Shown here: positions 15,943-25,095 of the stretch, in pieces
How positions within the stretch are numbered: position 1 is the first letter of the stretch
Layout of the letters: every line of letters starts with the position of its first letter
Assembly: GCF_900128425.1 (NCBI RefSeq)
Contig: NZ_LT635782.1
Span: 1,806,476-1,870,475, forward strand
Length of the DNA stretch: 64,000 bases
From: Anaerococcus urinomassiliensis
GTDB lineage: Bacteria > Bacillota > Clostridia > Tissierellales > Peptoniphilaceae
Reading direction: 5' to 3'
Translations under genes and position numbers: made by a program
Notes under the pieces: model-generated
What the model was told of the DNA's origin: nothing
Seen by the model: the letters and a program-made list of their open reading frames with translations, nothing else
The model's database searches: none

Positions 15943-17208
15943 ATGACAGAAACATTAAACCCATTAGAATCCGCACAACAAAAAGTAAAAAAAGCTTGCG
16001 AAAAGCTCGGTGCTGATCCTGCAGTATATGAAATTTTAAAAGAACCAGAAAGAGTAATCGAAATCTCTATCCCAGTAAAAATGGATGATGGTTCAGTAAA
16101 AACATTTAAAGGATGGCGTTCAGCTCACTCAACAGCAGTAGGTCCATCAAAAGGTGGATGTAGATTCCATCCACAAGTAAACTTAGATGAAGTAAAAGCT
16201 TTATCTCTTTGGATGACTTTTAAAGGTGGAGCACTTGGCCTACCATATGGTGGTGCTAAAGGTGGAATTGCTGTAGATCCTAGCGAACTATCTGAAAGAG
16301 AACTAGAACAACTATCTAGAGGCTATGTAAGAGGACTACACAATTACCTAGGCGATAGATTAGATATCCCTGCACCAGACGTTAACACAAACGGTCAAAT
16401 CATGAGCTGGATGGTTGATGAATACATAAAACTAAACGGCGATAACTTTGACATCGGAGTATTTACAGGTAAACCAGTAGAATTTTCTGGATCTCAAGGA
16501 CGTAACGAAGCTACAGGATTTGGTGTAGCAGTAGTAGTTAGAGAAGCTGCTAAAAGATATGGTATCGATATTGCTACAGCAAAAATAGCTGTTCAAGGTT
16601 TTGGTAACGTAGGTAGCTATACAGTTAAAAACATCGAAAGACAAGGCGGAAAAGTTTGCGCTATAGCTGAATGGGACAAAAAAGAAGGAAACTACGCTCT
16701 ATACAACGAAAATGGTATCGACTTTAAAGACCTATTAGCTTACAAAGAAGAAAACCACACACTAATTGGTTATCCAAACGCTGAAAAAATCTCAGAAAAA
16801 GACTTCTGGGAAGGCGAATATGATATCCTAATACCAGCTGCACTAGAAAATGTAATTACAGCAGAAGTTGCTGAAAAACTAAATGTTAAACTAGTTTGTG
16901 AAGCTGCTAACGGTCCTACAACTCCAGAAGGAGATAAGGTTCTTGAAGAAAGAAACATTACATTGACTCCAGATATCCTAACAAACTCTGGTGGTGTACT
17001 AGTTTCTTACTACGAATGGGTACAAAACCAATATGGCTACTACTGGGATGAAACAGAAGTAGAAGAAAAACAAGAAGCTGACATGATGAAAGCTATCGAA
17101 GGTGTATTCGGAATCTGTGATGAATACGATGTAATCCCAAGAGATGCTGTTTACATGTACGCTATCCAATCAATTGATAAAGCTATGAAACTAAGAGGTT
17201 GGTATTAA
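15943..17208 (+). CDS. gdhA: Glutamate dehydrogenase
   Basis: Converts glutamate to 2-oxoglutarate and ammonia, the entry step of the hydroxyglutarate route, most likely with NAD+. The 421-aa length fits the hexameric small class. Substrate-site lysines lie in KGGCRFHP, FKGGALGLPYGGAKGGI, and the catalytic Asp in PAPDVNTNGQIMSW; the Rossmann dinucleotide loop is GFGNVGSYTV. Codon choice is cleaner and more adenine-rich than in neighbours, suggesting high expression. Its terminator now lies 1.86 kb away because a group II intron sits in between. Confidence 0.95.
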   Translation: MTETLNPLESAQQKVKKACEKLGADPAVYEILKEPERVIEISIPVKMDDGSVKTFKGWRSAHSTAVGPSKGGCRFHPQVNLDEVKALSLWMTFKGGALGLPYGGAKGGIAVDPSELSERELEQLSRGYVRGLHNYLGDRLDIPAPDVNTNGQIMSWMVDEYIKLNGDNFDIGVFTGKPVEFSGSQGRNEATGFGVAVVVREAAKRYGIDIATAKIAVQGFGNVGSYTVKNIERQGGKVCAIAEWDKKEGNYALYNENGIDFKDLLAYKEENHTLIGYPNAEKISEKDFWEGEYDILIPAALENVITAEVAEKLNVKLVCEAANGPTTPEGDKVLEERNITLTPDILTNSGGVLVSYYEWVQNQYGYYWDETEVEEKQEADMMKAIEGVFGICDEYDVIPRDAVYMYAIQSIDKAMKLRGWY

Positions 17209-17225
17209 TCTTAGGCTCTAGGCTA

Positions 17226-19065
17226 ATCGAGTAGGAGGTAAATGATTAATTCATCTACCGTCCTCTCACACCACCGTACGTACGGTTCCGTATACGGCGG
17301 TTCTACAGTTTAATATGAACTTTATTGTAATAGCTGACTAGGGATATATAGCCCCTTTCAGCTATTCTTTTGTTGTTAAGAGCTCTGTTTAGTACTGGAC
17401 TTTTGGCTATTCTCCAATAGGATTTACGTGTATTTGCCCATTGCCAGGCTTGAAATTTTGCTGTTCCTAATTTTACTAGATTTGTAAATTTGGTTTTTAC
17501 TTTCTTCCAGCTTTTCCATGCACACATTCTTATTCTTCTTCTTAACCATTCGTCTAGTTTTTGAAGATGGCTTCTCATATTTGCTAGTTTGAAATATTGA
17601 ATCCATCCTCTTATGATTTGGTTGATTTTTATTCTTCTTTGCTTATAGCCTAGTGCATTACTTCTGTTTGTTACTTCTTTTAGTTTTGCCTTTAGTTTCT
17701 TTAGGCTTTCTTTGTGTACTTTTAGTTGGGTTCCGTTGTTATGGTAAAATCCATACCCTAGATATTTTGTTTGGCTTAATTTTCTTATTGAGGTCTTTTC
17801 CTCATTTACTTTAAGTTTTAATTTTCCTTCTAACAGCTTTTTGACTCTTTTGTAGTATCTTTCGGCTGCTTTTCTATTTCTTGCAAATATTAGCATGTCG
17901 TCTGCATATCTTACAAATTTGTATCCCCATTTTCCAAATTCTTGGTCAGCTTCGTTTAGGTAGATGTTTGCTAGTAATGGACTTAAGGGTCCACCTTGTG
18001 CTACTCCTTTGTCTGATTTTACTTTTATTCCATCTATCATTATTCCTGATTTTAGATATTTGTGTATTAGGGATATTACGTCTCCATCTTTTATTTCTTC
18101 TGATAGGATTTGTATGAGTTTGGATTGGTTTACTGTTTCGAAGTATTTTTCTAGGTCTAAGTCTACTACCCAGGTGTTTCCTTCTTCTGCTATTTCTTTT
18201 ATCCTTTTTAGGGCATCATGCGCGCTTCTATTTGGTCTAAATCCATAGCTGTTTTCTGAGAATTTCTTTTCATAGATTGGGCTTAATTTTTGTGCTATTG
18301 CTTGTTGTATTACCCTATCTGTTGTTGTGGGTATGCCTAGATTTCGTTTCTTTCCATTTGATTTTGGTATTTGTACCCTTTTTACTGGTTTGGGTTTGTA
18401 TTTCCTTGCTCTTATTTGTCCTAGTATTTTCTCTTTGTTTTCTTTTAGATATTCTAGAAGTTCTTCTGTTGTTATTACATCTATTCCTGCTGTACCTTTT
18501 TTTGATTTTACTTTTTTAAAGGCTTCGTTTAGGTTGTTTCGATGGAGTATTTTTCCTATTAGTTCATTTTTGGTATTTTCTTTTGAGTTAATCTTTTCAT
18601 GACTGTGTCCAGCTAATTTATTTTCACTTGCCGAGCTATCTTTGATTAGTCTGGTTGATTTTCTACAGTCTTTGTCATGATTAGTTTCTTTCATAAATTT
18701 ATACTTCCTGTAGTTCTGTCCTTCCTAGTTTTTACTAGTACTATGACTTCTGCTGACTTCTCACTATTCGTTGTTACTACTGTTTCGCTAGTGAGACCTC
18801 CTCGGGTAAGGGCATGTTCTTTCCTCTCATATATCTGCCACATTTACATTTACGTATTCCGTGTAGTTATTGGACTTTGGCTTGTAATGCAGTCTTATCC
18901 TACGTACCTGCCTTATGTAGTTTCTGTTCGTCAGACCAAGAGTTTGCCTAGGGCTTCCTTCAGATTCCACCTCACGATGGACACCCTTGCCTTTGACTAT
19001 GTGTTTCCCACTACCGGGCACACTTAGGACTTTCACCTGTTAGAATATGATCATGCCGAGCGCAC
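17226..19065 (-). mobile_element. Group II intron, copy 1 (class IIC features)
   Basis: The 1840-nt element starts on the minus strand with GTGCG (19065) and ends in CTACTCGAT (17226). Boundaries were set by comparing the two copies, which have exactly the same length. The 3' end shows domain V as a hairpin ACCGCCGTA ... TACGGTGGT holding a CGC triad, the form known in IIC introns, followed by domain VI. The maturase gene lies in domain IV. The 5' exon is a terminator hairpin followed by T-rich DNA, the usual IIC target. The intron is antisense to gdh and lies between the gdh stop and its terminator. Confidence 0.92.
17303..18694 (-). CDS. ltrA: Group II intron reverse transcriptase/maturase, copy 1
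   Basis: A 463-aa intron-encoded protein. The RT palm has the YADD motif in KFVRYADDMLIFA, preceded by GVAQGGPLSPLLANIYLNE (RT4) and by GFRPNRSAHDAL. The maturase (X) domain follows (RRIKINQIIRGWIQYFKLAN ...). There is no C-terminal zinc/HNH endonuclease, as expected for class C introns that insert at hairpins and rely on replication forks. This copy is intact, so it could also act on copy 2, whose frame is broken. Confidence 0.93.
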   Translation of the reverse strand: MKETNHDKDCRKSTRLIKDSSASENKLAGHSHEKINSKENTKNELIGKILHRNNLNEAFKKVKSKKGTAGIDVITTEELLEYLKENKEKILGQIRARKYKPKPVKRVQIPKSNGKKRNLGIPTTTDRVIQQAIAQKLSPIYEKKFSENSYGFRPNRSAHDALKRIKEIAEEGNTWVVDLDLEKYFETVNQSKLIQILSEEIKDGDVISLIHKYLKSGIMIDGIKVKSDKGVAQGGPLSPLLANIYLNEADQEFGKWGYKFVRYADDMLIFARNRKAAERYYKRVKKLLEGKLKLKVNEEKTSIRKLSQTKYLGYGFYHNNGTQLKVHKESLKKLKAKLKEVTNRSNALGYKQRRIKINQIIRGWIQYFKLANMRSHLQKLDEWLRRRIRMCAWKSWKKVKTKFTNLVKLGTAKFQAWQWANTRKSYWRIAKSPVLNRALNNKRIAERGYISLVSYYNKVHIKL

Positions 19066-19072
19066 ATATAGC

Positions 19073-19107
19073 AAAAAGGCGGGATATTTATCCCACCTTT
19101 TTTTTAT
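19073..19107 (+). terminator. Bidirectional terminator, displaced gdh terminator and intron target
   Basis: Stem AAAAAGG-C-GGGAT / ATCCC-A-CCTTTTT with T8 on the plus strand. It is placed to end the gdh transcript, but the gdh stop is at 17208 and the intron lies between. On the minus strand the same hairpin ends 7 bp before the intron 5' end. Confidence 0.8.
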
Positions 19108-19172
19108 CTAAAATTTGACCTATAAATAATATATAAATTTACTAACTAACATGCTTTATTATTTTACACATC

Positions 19173-19206
19173 AAAAAACCAGGAGAATTTTCCCCTGGTT
19201 TTTTAT
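19173..19206 (-). terminator. Terminator of the D-hydroxyacid dehydrogenase gene
   Basis: AAAAAACCAGG ... CCTGGTTTTTT, a strong symmetrical hairpin 3 bp after the stop at 19209; T runs on both strands make it bidirectional. Confidence 0.88.
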
Positions 19207-19208
19207 AA

Positions 19209-20162
19209 TTAAAGGCTAAATTGTTTTTTGATATTTTCAAGAACAACATCACCAATATCATCTTGAGAATCATGGGTAGATCCACCGATGTGTGGAGTGA
19301 TGTAAAATCTATCACATTCAAATAATTTGCTTTCTACATGAGTATCTGTAGAATCAAGACCACCTGCACCTAGTTCATTAGATATAGTATCGAAGTTTGC
19401 TCCACCGATTACCTTATTTTGTAGGGCATCATATAGGTCATCCTCGTTTACTATTCCACCTCTTGCTGCATTGATGATGATTGCATCATCTTTCATTTTT
19501 TCTAATTGTTCTTTAGCAATCATATCTTTTGTATCAGGTGTTAGAGGGATGTGTAGGGTAATTACGTCAGCTTTTTCAAATATTTCATCAAGGTCTGTTA
19601 GTTTTGTGTAATCTTCTTTGATATCAGCTTCTGTTAAGAATGGGTCGCTAGCTAGGACATCCATGTGGAATACATTAGCAATCTCGCCAACTCTTCTACC
19701 TATAGCACCATATCCTATGATACCAATAGTTTTATTTCTTAGCTCTCTACCAATCCATCTGTATTTGTTCCAAATTCCATCAACCTTGATTTCATTTTGA
19801 GCTTGTACAGTATTTCTATATAAGTCTAAGATTTTTGCAATTACAAGTTCAGCTACAGCATTGGCATTTAGACCTGGAGAGTTGTATATTTCTATGCCTT
19901 TTTCCTTAGCATATTCTTTGTCTATATGATTAGTTCCTGTTGAACCTACAAATATAGCTTTAAGGTTTTCTCCCTTATCCATTATATCTTTGTCTATGAA
20001 TGGGTCTACCCTCATTATTAGCATATCGTAAGCTGGAATAAGTTCCATAAGTTTTTCTTTGCTAGGTAGCATTTCTTTATCAAATTCTATTCCTAGCTCT
20101 TCTAGTCCCTTGTCAATTTTATCTGACATGTAATCAATTATTAAGGCTTTCATTTCCTTCAA
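19209..20162 (-). CDS. hgdH: D-2-hydroxyacid dehydrogenase, probable (R)-2-hydroxyglutarate dehydrogenase
   Basis: A 317-aa NAD-dependent D-2-hydroxyacid dehydrogenase. The Rossmann loop is GIIGYGAIGRRVGE, the substrate Arg lies in NAARGGIVNEDDL, the catalytic Glu probably in SNELGAGG, and the His in ITPHIGGSTH. Position among the genes for glutamate fermentation suggests that it reduces 2-oxoglutarate to (R)-2-hydroxyglutarate, the one step otherwise missing. The family also includes lactate and isocaproate enzymes, so the substrate is inferred. Start: TTG at 20162 is 3 nt after AAAGGAG; ATG at 20153 is the alternative. Confidence 0.85.
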   Translation of the reverse strand: MKEMKALIIDYMSDKIDKGLEELGIEFDKEMLPSKEKLMELIPAYDMLIMRVDPFIDKDIMDKGENLKAIFVGSTGTNHIDKEYAKEKGIEIYNSPGLNANAVAELVIAKILDLYRNTVQAQNEIKVDGIWNKYRWIGRELRNKTIGIIGYGAIGRRVGEIANVFHMDVLASDPFLTEADIKEDYTKLTDLDEIFEKADVITLHIPLTPDTKDMIAKEQLEKMKDDAIIINAARGGIVNEDDLYDALQNKVIGGANFDTISNELGAGGLDSTDTHVESKLFECDRFYITPHIGGSTHDSQDDIGDVVLENIKKQFSL

Positions 20163-20183
20163 TCTCTCCTTTGTTTTTCGTGT

Positions 20184-20235
20184 AATGTGATAACATTTTC
20201 AACTACTATTATAACACATGCTAACTTTTTATCAA
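20184..20235 (-). promoter_or_regulatory. Promoter of the D-hydroxyacid dehydrogenase gene
   Basis: Minus strand: -35 TTGATA (20230-20235), 16 bp, extended -10 TGT-TATAAT (20208-20213). An imperfect dyad AATGTGATAACATT (20184-20197) lies just downstream of the -10 and could be an operator. Confidence 0.7.
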
Positions 20236-20276
20236 GCATTGTTTTATTCTTATTTTCTCATACTTCTACTTCTATT

Positions 20277-21068
20277 TTATTTATATATTTTTTTGTAGAG
20301 GTCTTCCCTTCTATCTGCTAGAATTTTAAAGGTTTCCTTGTATTCTTTAGCTGTGCTTAAATCAAGCTTTGCAGTCTTTATCGGTCCTGGTTTATTTGGA
20401 TCAATTATATAATTTGCCATGGGTCCAACTATCTGAGAATGTCCACCATAATGGCCCTCATAGGCCCTGCCAGTAGAGTTAACCCCTACTACAAACATCT
20501 GATTTTCTATAGCCCTAGCCCTTAAGAGGCTATCATAATTTATAATCCAATCTTCATGCCAGCAAGCAGGATTAAATAAAACTTCAACATCATCTAGGGC
20601 ATAGGAAGTAACCCATGGGGCAAACTCTATGTCATAGCATATTAAAAGTCCACATTTGACTCCATCTATTTCAAATATTAGCCTAGAGTCTCCAGGTGTA
20701 ATAAAATCCTTTTCTCCAGATGCCTTATAAAGGTGGGCTTTATCATAACTACCTATTACTTTACCATCTCTATCAAAGACATAGGAGGTATTATAGACCT
20801 TGCCACATCTATTATCTAAGATAGACCCTCCAATTATGTAGGATCTCAGTTCTTTGGCAAGGGTTGATAAGATTTCTTTGGTTTTTTGCCCTTGCTTATC
20901 TGCTATTTTGATAGCAAGCGGATCAATTTCTCCTGTATTAAAGATTTCTGGCAAGACAATAACATCAGGATTTTGATCCCCAGATTTTTTTATTAAATCT
21001 TCTATTAACTTATAATTATAGGTATCATCTAACCTCTTTAGGGCTGGTTCTATCAAAGATATCTTCAT
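20277..21068 (-). CDS. Carbon-nitrogen hydrolase (nitrilase superfamily amidase)
   Basis: The Glu-Lys-Cys triad of the nitrilase fold is clear: VIVLPEIFNTGEID, GSYDKAHLYKASGE and CGLLICYDIEFAPW. At about 263 aa it has the size of omega-amidase/deaminated-glutathione amidase-type enzymes. The start at 21068 is chosen for GGGGAGAGG upstream; the reading from 21101 would begin inside the pxp terminator. It lies after the pxpC terminator, so it is expressed by readthrough or separately. Hydrolysis of 2-oxoglutaramate or a similar amide would fit the glutamate theme but is not shown. A related paralogue lies at 33615-34385. Confidence 0.85.
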   Translation of the reverse strand: MKISLIEPALKRLDDTYNYKLIEDLIKKSGDQNPDVIVLPEIFNTGEIDPLAIKIADKQGQKTKEILSTLAKELRSYIIGGSILDNRCGKVYNTSYVFDRDGKVIGSYDKAHLYKASGEKDFITPGDSRLIFEIDGVKCGLLICYDIEFAPWVTSYALDDVEVLFNPACWHEDWIINYDSLLRARAIENQMFVVGVNSTGRAYEGHYGGHSQIVGPMANYIIDPNKPGPIKTAKLDLSTAKEYKETFKILADRREDLYKKIYK

Positions 21069-21083
21069 TAATCCTCTCCCCTG

Positions 21084-21113
21084 AAAAAATAAAGGACTCA
21101 ACTAGGAGTCCCC
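21084..21113 (-). terminator. Terminator after pxpC
   Basis: GGACTC (21094-21099), 6-nt loop, GAGTCC (21106-21111), followed on the minus strand by TTTATTTTTT. It lies between pxpC and the nitrilase gene. Confidence 0.8.
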
Positions 21114-21133
21114 ATTTTTGTTTTATATATTTA

Positions 21134-22075
21134 TTAATTAAGCTCAGCTTTTATCTTATCAAAAGTATCATAATAAGCACGAGCTAAGTCATTTGCTTCT
21201 TTAGGGCTTACTTCTGTAAATATTACCTTATCCTTATAGTTTAGCTTACCTAATTTATGAAGGTCAGCTGTAATTATGGTTCCTACTTTGGTATATCCAC
21301 CTGTTGTCTGTCTGTCAACAAAGAGGATTATAGGTTGACCATTTGATGGAACTTGGATTGATCCTAGGGCTGTACCATCTGATATTATATCAGCAGATTC
21401 TTTATGTTCTATCTTGCTACCAGAAAGTCTGATTCCCATACGGTCAAAGTCTTTAGTTACTGTATATCCACCTGAGTTAAAGAAGTCAAAGATTCCCTTA
21501 TCTGTAAAGGCATCATCTTGAGGTCCCTTAACTACCCTTAGTTCACTAAATTTTGAGTAGGCTTTGATATATTTTTTGTCAAGGACTCTTTCTTTTTTAT
21601 CTTCTGATACGATAACATCAAAGCTATCATCACTCATTAGCTTGCGTCCTTCAAAGCCACCCATTCCTGTCTTTAGGTTGGTTGATTTTGAGCCATTTAC
21701 TACTGGTACATCAATCTCTCCACCAAAGGCTATATATCCCCTAAAGCCATTTTGGGCTGCGCCTAGGGTTAGCTCATCGCCTTCTTTTACTAGATATGAC
21801 CTATAATTTTCTATAGGTTCATCATTTAGCTTAGCTGAAAAATCTGCGCCTGTTAGAGCTATTAGCATAGGAGCGTTAAATTCAAAACTTGATCCCAAAA
21901 ATGCCATCTCTATTACTTCGCTATCCATATCATTGCCTACAAGAATATTAGCAAGCCTTGCATTATAGTCATCAGCAAAACCAGAAACATTGATACCAAT
22001 CTCTTGGTAACCGTATCTACCACTATCTTGGATGGTGGATAGCATACCACCATTTATTACTTCTACATTAGCCAC
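21134..22075 (-). CDS. pxpC: 5-Oxoprolinase subunit C
   Basis: A 313-aa biotin-dependent carboxyltransferase-like (KipA/AHS2) protein. Signatures are INGGMLSTIQDSGRYGYQEIGI at the start, ALTGADFSAKLN, and the C-terminal GQPIILFVDRQTTGGYTKVGTI. PxpA, PxpB and PxpC together form the prokaryotic ATP-dependent 5-oxoprolinase that opens pyroglutamate to glutamate. The GTG start overlaps the pxpB stop by 8 bp. Confidence 0.93.
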   Translation of the reverse strand: MANVEVINGGMLSTIQDSGRYGYQEIGINVSGFADDYNARLANILVGNDMDSEVIEMAFLGSSFEFNAPMLIALTGADFSAKLNDEPIENYRSYLVKEGDELTLGAAQNGFRGYIAFGGEIDVPVVNGSKSTNLKTGMGGFEGRKLMSDDSFDVIVSEDKKERVLDKKYIKAYSKFSELRVVKGPQDDAFTDKGIFDFFNSGGYTVTKDFDRMGIRLSGSKIEHKESADIISDGTALGSIQVPSNGQPIILFVDRQTTGGYTKVGTIITADLHKLGKLNYKDKVIFTEVSPKEANDLARAYYDTFDKIKAELN

Positions 22076-22814
22076 GGAGTTGCTCCCTCTTAACTTCTTT
22101 TATGTTTACTTTATAAGTTCCAGCATTGACTTCTTCTGATATTTTATTATAGGTATCTTCATCAACAGATACATATCTAATATAGTCTCCAGCCTTGATA
22201 AATACTGGTGCTTCTAAGTTTGATGGATCATAAAGTTTTACCGGTGTTCTACCTATTAGTTGCCAGCCTCCTGGTGATTGGATTGGGTACATACCTGTTT
22301 GGCTACCTGCAATACCTACTGAACCTGGTACTATTTTTAGTCTAGGTGATGATAGTCTTGGTGTTGCTATTCTCTCATCTAGACCTCCTAGGTAGGTAAA
22401 TCCTGGTAAGAATCCCATCATATAAACTAAATAGTCTACCCCAGTATGGATTTCTACTACTTCATCTTCGCTTAGATTAGCATTTTTAGCAACATTAGCA
22501 ATATCAGGGCCATATTCTCCACCATATAGGGTAGGGATTTCTATTAATCTTACGCTGCCACTAGCTAAGTTACTATCTGCTATTTCTATACTAGATAGTT
22601 TTTCTACTAACTGTTCGTAGGTAAAAACTCTTGGGTCATAATTTATTAATATTGACCTATAGGTTGGTAGAATGTCTACTATCCCATCCAATTTTTGATC
22701 TTTGAGGTAACCTACTACTTGGGCTATGCTCGCATTGATTTCTTTACTAATTTCATTACCAAACTCCATTACAAGAGCGCTATCTCCTGATGGTAGGTAT
22801 TTTATATTTTCCAT
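22068..22814 (-). CDS. pxpB: 5-Oxoprolinase subunit B
   Basis: A 248-aa KipI/AHS1-type protein: PSGDSALVMEFGNEIS near the start, then YLVYMMGFLPGFTYLGGLD and the glycine-rich IAGSQTGMYPIQSPGGWQLIGRTP. It forms the PxpBC complex. GGAAG lies before the ATG; pxpC overlaps its end. Being fed by the transporter gene 13 bp upstream, the whole set is one operon. Confidence 0.93.
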   Translation of the reverse strand: MENIKYLPSGDSALVMEFGNEISKEINASIAQVVGYLKDQKLDGIVDILPTYRSILINYDPRVFTYEQLVEKLSSIEIADSNLASGSVRLIEIPTLYGGEYGPDIANVAKNANLSEDEVVEIHTGVDYLVYMMGFLPGFTYLGGLDERIATPRLSSPRLKIVPGSVGIAGSQTGMYPIQSPGGWQLIGRTPVKLYDPSNLEAPVFIKAGDYIRYVSVDEDTYNKISEEVNAGTYKVNIKEVKREQLRG

Positions 22815-22827
22815 ATTATCGCTTCCT

Positions 22828-24111
22828 TTATATTCCTACACTTATCATATTAATTAATGTCTTTACACTCATGATACCCGTAAATATAACAACTAATATA
22901 CCTAGTATATATAATAATTTTGAATGTTTATATTCACCAATTATTTCCTTTTTCCTAGTAGCTGCTAACATTACAGCCAAAGTGATTGGCAAGATAAATC
23001 CGTTTAGTGTTCCTACAACAACAAGTAATTTTTGTGGTTTTCCTATTATTATAAATACTATAGTTGATATAACTAAAAATATATTTGTTATTAGTGATTC
23101 CTTGTTAGCTACAGTAGTTGATAAGGTTTTTAGGAATGATACTGAGGTATATGCTGCACCAACTATTGGTGTTAGCGATGCTAAGAAGAATAATAAACCA
23201 AATATCTTATATCCTGTGTTACCTGCACCGACTCTGAAGGCTGTTGCTGCTATATCATTTGGATCTATTTGATCACGAGCTATTCTTAGTGCTCCTAGGA
23301 TGGCTAGGAAAAGTAGGACCCTCATTATAAAGGCTACTACTATACCAAGCATAGCAGATTTGTTTACCTCATCTAAGTTCTCTTCTCCAGTGATGCCAGC
23401 ATCTATAAGTCTGTGACCACCTGAGAAAATTATGTAACCACCTACTGTACCCCCTATTAGTGTAATTATTGCAGGAAATAGCTCAGCCATGGATTTTTCT
23501 GGCATAACCATTGAAGTGAAGGCCTCTCCCACAGGTGGTTTTGTTTTTATTGCTACAAATGTTATCAAAATAATCATTATGATTCCAAAATATTTTGATG
23601 TTTGGTCAAGGATTGTCTTTGCCTTAGGATTAGAAAATATTAAGATCCCTATTATACCACCAATAGCAGCACCAATTCTTGGATCTAGACCAAATAAAAT
23701 ATTTAGACCTATACCTGCTCCACCGACGTTACCTATATTAAAGGCAAGACCTCCAAGGGCAACTAGACCTGCAATAAAGTAACCTAGTCCCGGCAAAACC
23801 TTGTTGGCTATATCCTGGCCCCTCATTCCTGATACTGATATAACCCTCCATACATTTAGTTGGGCTATCAAGGAAATTAGCACTGATGATAGTACTACAA
23901 AGGCAAAGGCCTTATCTAGGTCATAGGTCAATTTTCCAGTTTGAGCTATAAAACCTGGTCCACATGAAGATGCTGCCATTAAGAAGGCAGCCCCAATAAG
24001 AACTGAAGGGTTAGACTTTTTACTTTTCATTGTCTTAACCTTAGAATCTCCCTGAGGTTCATAGGTTGTTTGCTCAGTTACTTTGTTCTTATTATTTTTG
24101 TTTTCTTGCAT
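22828..24111 (-). CDS. NRAMP-related membrane transporter of the 5-oxoprolinase operon
   Basis: A 427-aa protein with about 11 hydrophobic helices, related to the NRAMP fold (GAAFLMAASSCGPGFIAQTG; GLAFNIGNVGGAGIGLN). The metal-binding DPGN motif expected after GPGFIA is absent; the aligned stretch reads QTGKLTYDLDKA. This makes metal transport unlikely. The gene lies between pxpA and pxpB, with 1-13 bp spacing, like ycsG in the Bacillus ycs/kip operon, so uptake of pyroglutamate is the simplest idea. The substrate is inferred only from context. Confidence 0.8.
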   Translation of the reverse strand: MQENKNNKNKVTEQTTYEPQGDSKVKTMKSKKSNPSVLIGAAFLMAASSCGPGFIAQTGKLTYDLDKAFAFVVLSSVLISLIAQLNVWRVISVSGMRGQDIANKVLPGLGYFIAGLVALGGLAFNIGNVGGAGIGLNILFGLDPRIGAAIGGIIGILIFSNPKAKTILDQTSKYFGIIMIILITFVAIKTKPPVGEAFTSMVMPEKSMAELFPAIITLIGGTVGGYIIFSGGHRLIDAGITGEENLDEVNKSAMLGIVVAFIMRVLLFLAILGALRIARDQIDPNDIAATAFRVGAGNTGYKIFGLLFFLASLTPIVGAAYTSVSFLKTLSTTVANKESLITNIFLVISTIVFIIIGKPQKLLVVVGTLNGFILPITLAVMLAATRKKEIIGEYKHSKLLYILGILVVIFTGIMSVKTLINMISVGI

Positions 24112-24112
24112 T

Positions 24113-24889
24113 TTACTTTCCTAAAAACTCTAGCAAAGGTGCAACTTTAATGCCTTCTTCTATTAGGCCTTCTTTTAAAATTCTTACGAACTCAAGGGCT
24201 TCTGGATTGTCCCCATGGACACAAATAGAATCAGCTACTATATCAATTTCTTTGCCATCTGCTGTAGTTACTTTGCCTTCTTTTACCATTTTTATTACTC
24301 TTGGTAGGGCTTCTTTAGGGTCTTTTACAAAGGCTCCTGGTAATTTTCTATTTACTAGAGTTCCATCTTCGTTGTATCCCCTATCAGCAAATACTTCTTG
24401 AGCGACTTTTAGGCCACGTTTTTTGCCTTCTTTAGCTATGTATGATCCAGATAATACCATTAGTATTAAATCTTTGTTATATTCTTCTACAGCATCTAAT
24501 ATTGCATTAGCAAGTTTTTCATCATTGCAGGCTGTATTGTAGAATGCTCCATGTAGTTTTACGTGTTGGAGGGTAGTTCCATGAGCTTTAGCAAAGGCTT
24601 CTAGGGCACCTACTTGGTATAAAAAGTATCCACGAGCTTCTGCTTCAGAAACATCCATCTTTCTTCTACCAAATCCCATCAAATCAGGGTATCCTGGGTG
24701 GGCTCCAATATTAACTCCTTTTTCTTGGGCTAGGGCGCAAGTCTTATCCATGATTAGTGGATCTCCAGCATGGTAACCACAAGCAAGATTGATACTTGTT
24801 ACATATTTTACGATTTCCTCATCTAGGCCAAGTTTGTATGAACCAAATGATTCTCCAATGTCACTGTTTAAATCAACGTAATATTCCAT
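24113..24889 (-). CDS. pxpA: 5-Oxoprolinase subunit A
   Basis: A LamB/YcsF-family protein of 258 aa starting MEYYVDLNSDIGESFGSYKLG, with NLACGYHAGDPLIM, GAHPGYPDLMGFGRR and VKLHGAFYN, all conserved. It acts with PxpBC to open 5-oxoproline to glutamate using ATP. Start 24889 is preferred over 24931 because AAGGAG precedes it and the longer reading crosses the promoter. First gene of the operon; its stop is 1 bp from the transporter start. Confidence 0.94.
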   Translation of the reverse strand: MEYYVDLNSDIGESFGSYKLGLDEEIVKYVTSINLACGYHAGDPLIMDKTCALAQEKGVNIGAHPGYPDLMGFGRRKMDVSEAEARGYFLYQVGALEAFAKAHGTTLQHVKLHGAFYNTACNDEKLANAILDAVEEYNKDLILMVLSGSYIAKEGKKRGLKVAQEVFADRGYNEDGTLVNRKLPGAFVKDPKEALPRVIKMVKEGKVTTADGKEIDIVADSICVHGDNPEALEFVRILKEGLIEEGIKVAPLLEFLGK

Positions 24890-24921
24890 TATTGACTCCT
24901 TTTTTTTATTCATTCTAATTA

Positions 24922-24950
24922 ATTGTAGCACAAAACCGATTTCATGTAAA
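24922..24950 (-). promoter_or_regulatory. pxpA promoter
   Basis: Minus strand: -35 TTTACA (24945-24950), 17 bp, -10 TACAAT (24922-24927). It lies between the pxpA start and the IS3 element, so the operon should be expressed independently of the upstream gltS operon. Confidence 0.65.
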
Positions 24951-25095
24951 TTTATTTCATTTTTTATTATTATTTTCTGATTGTAAAACGATATCAGATT
25001 AGTTAATATTCATATCTTTAGATAAAATCCCCAGGTCACGAAAGTGAACTGACCCCAAAAAGTTGGACCAACCAACTTAGGGAGGTCAGTTTTTT

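Noticed and set aside
17881..19027. Plus-strand open frames opposite the intron maturase (also 30889-32035)
   Set aside because: They mirror a real coding gene and intron RNA, have low-complexity Leu/Phe composition and no ribosome sites.
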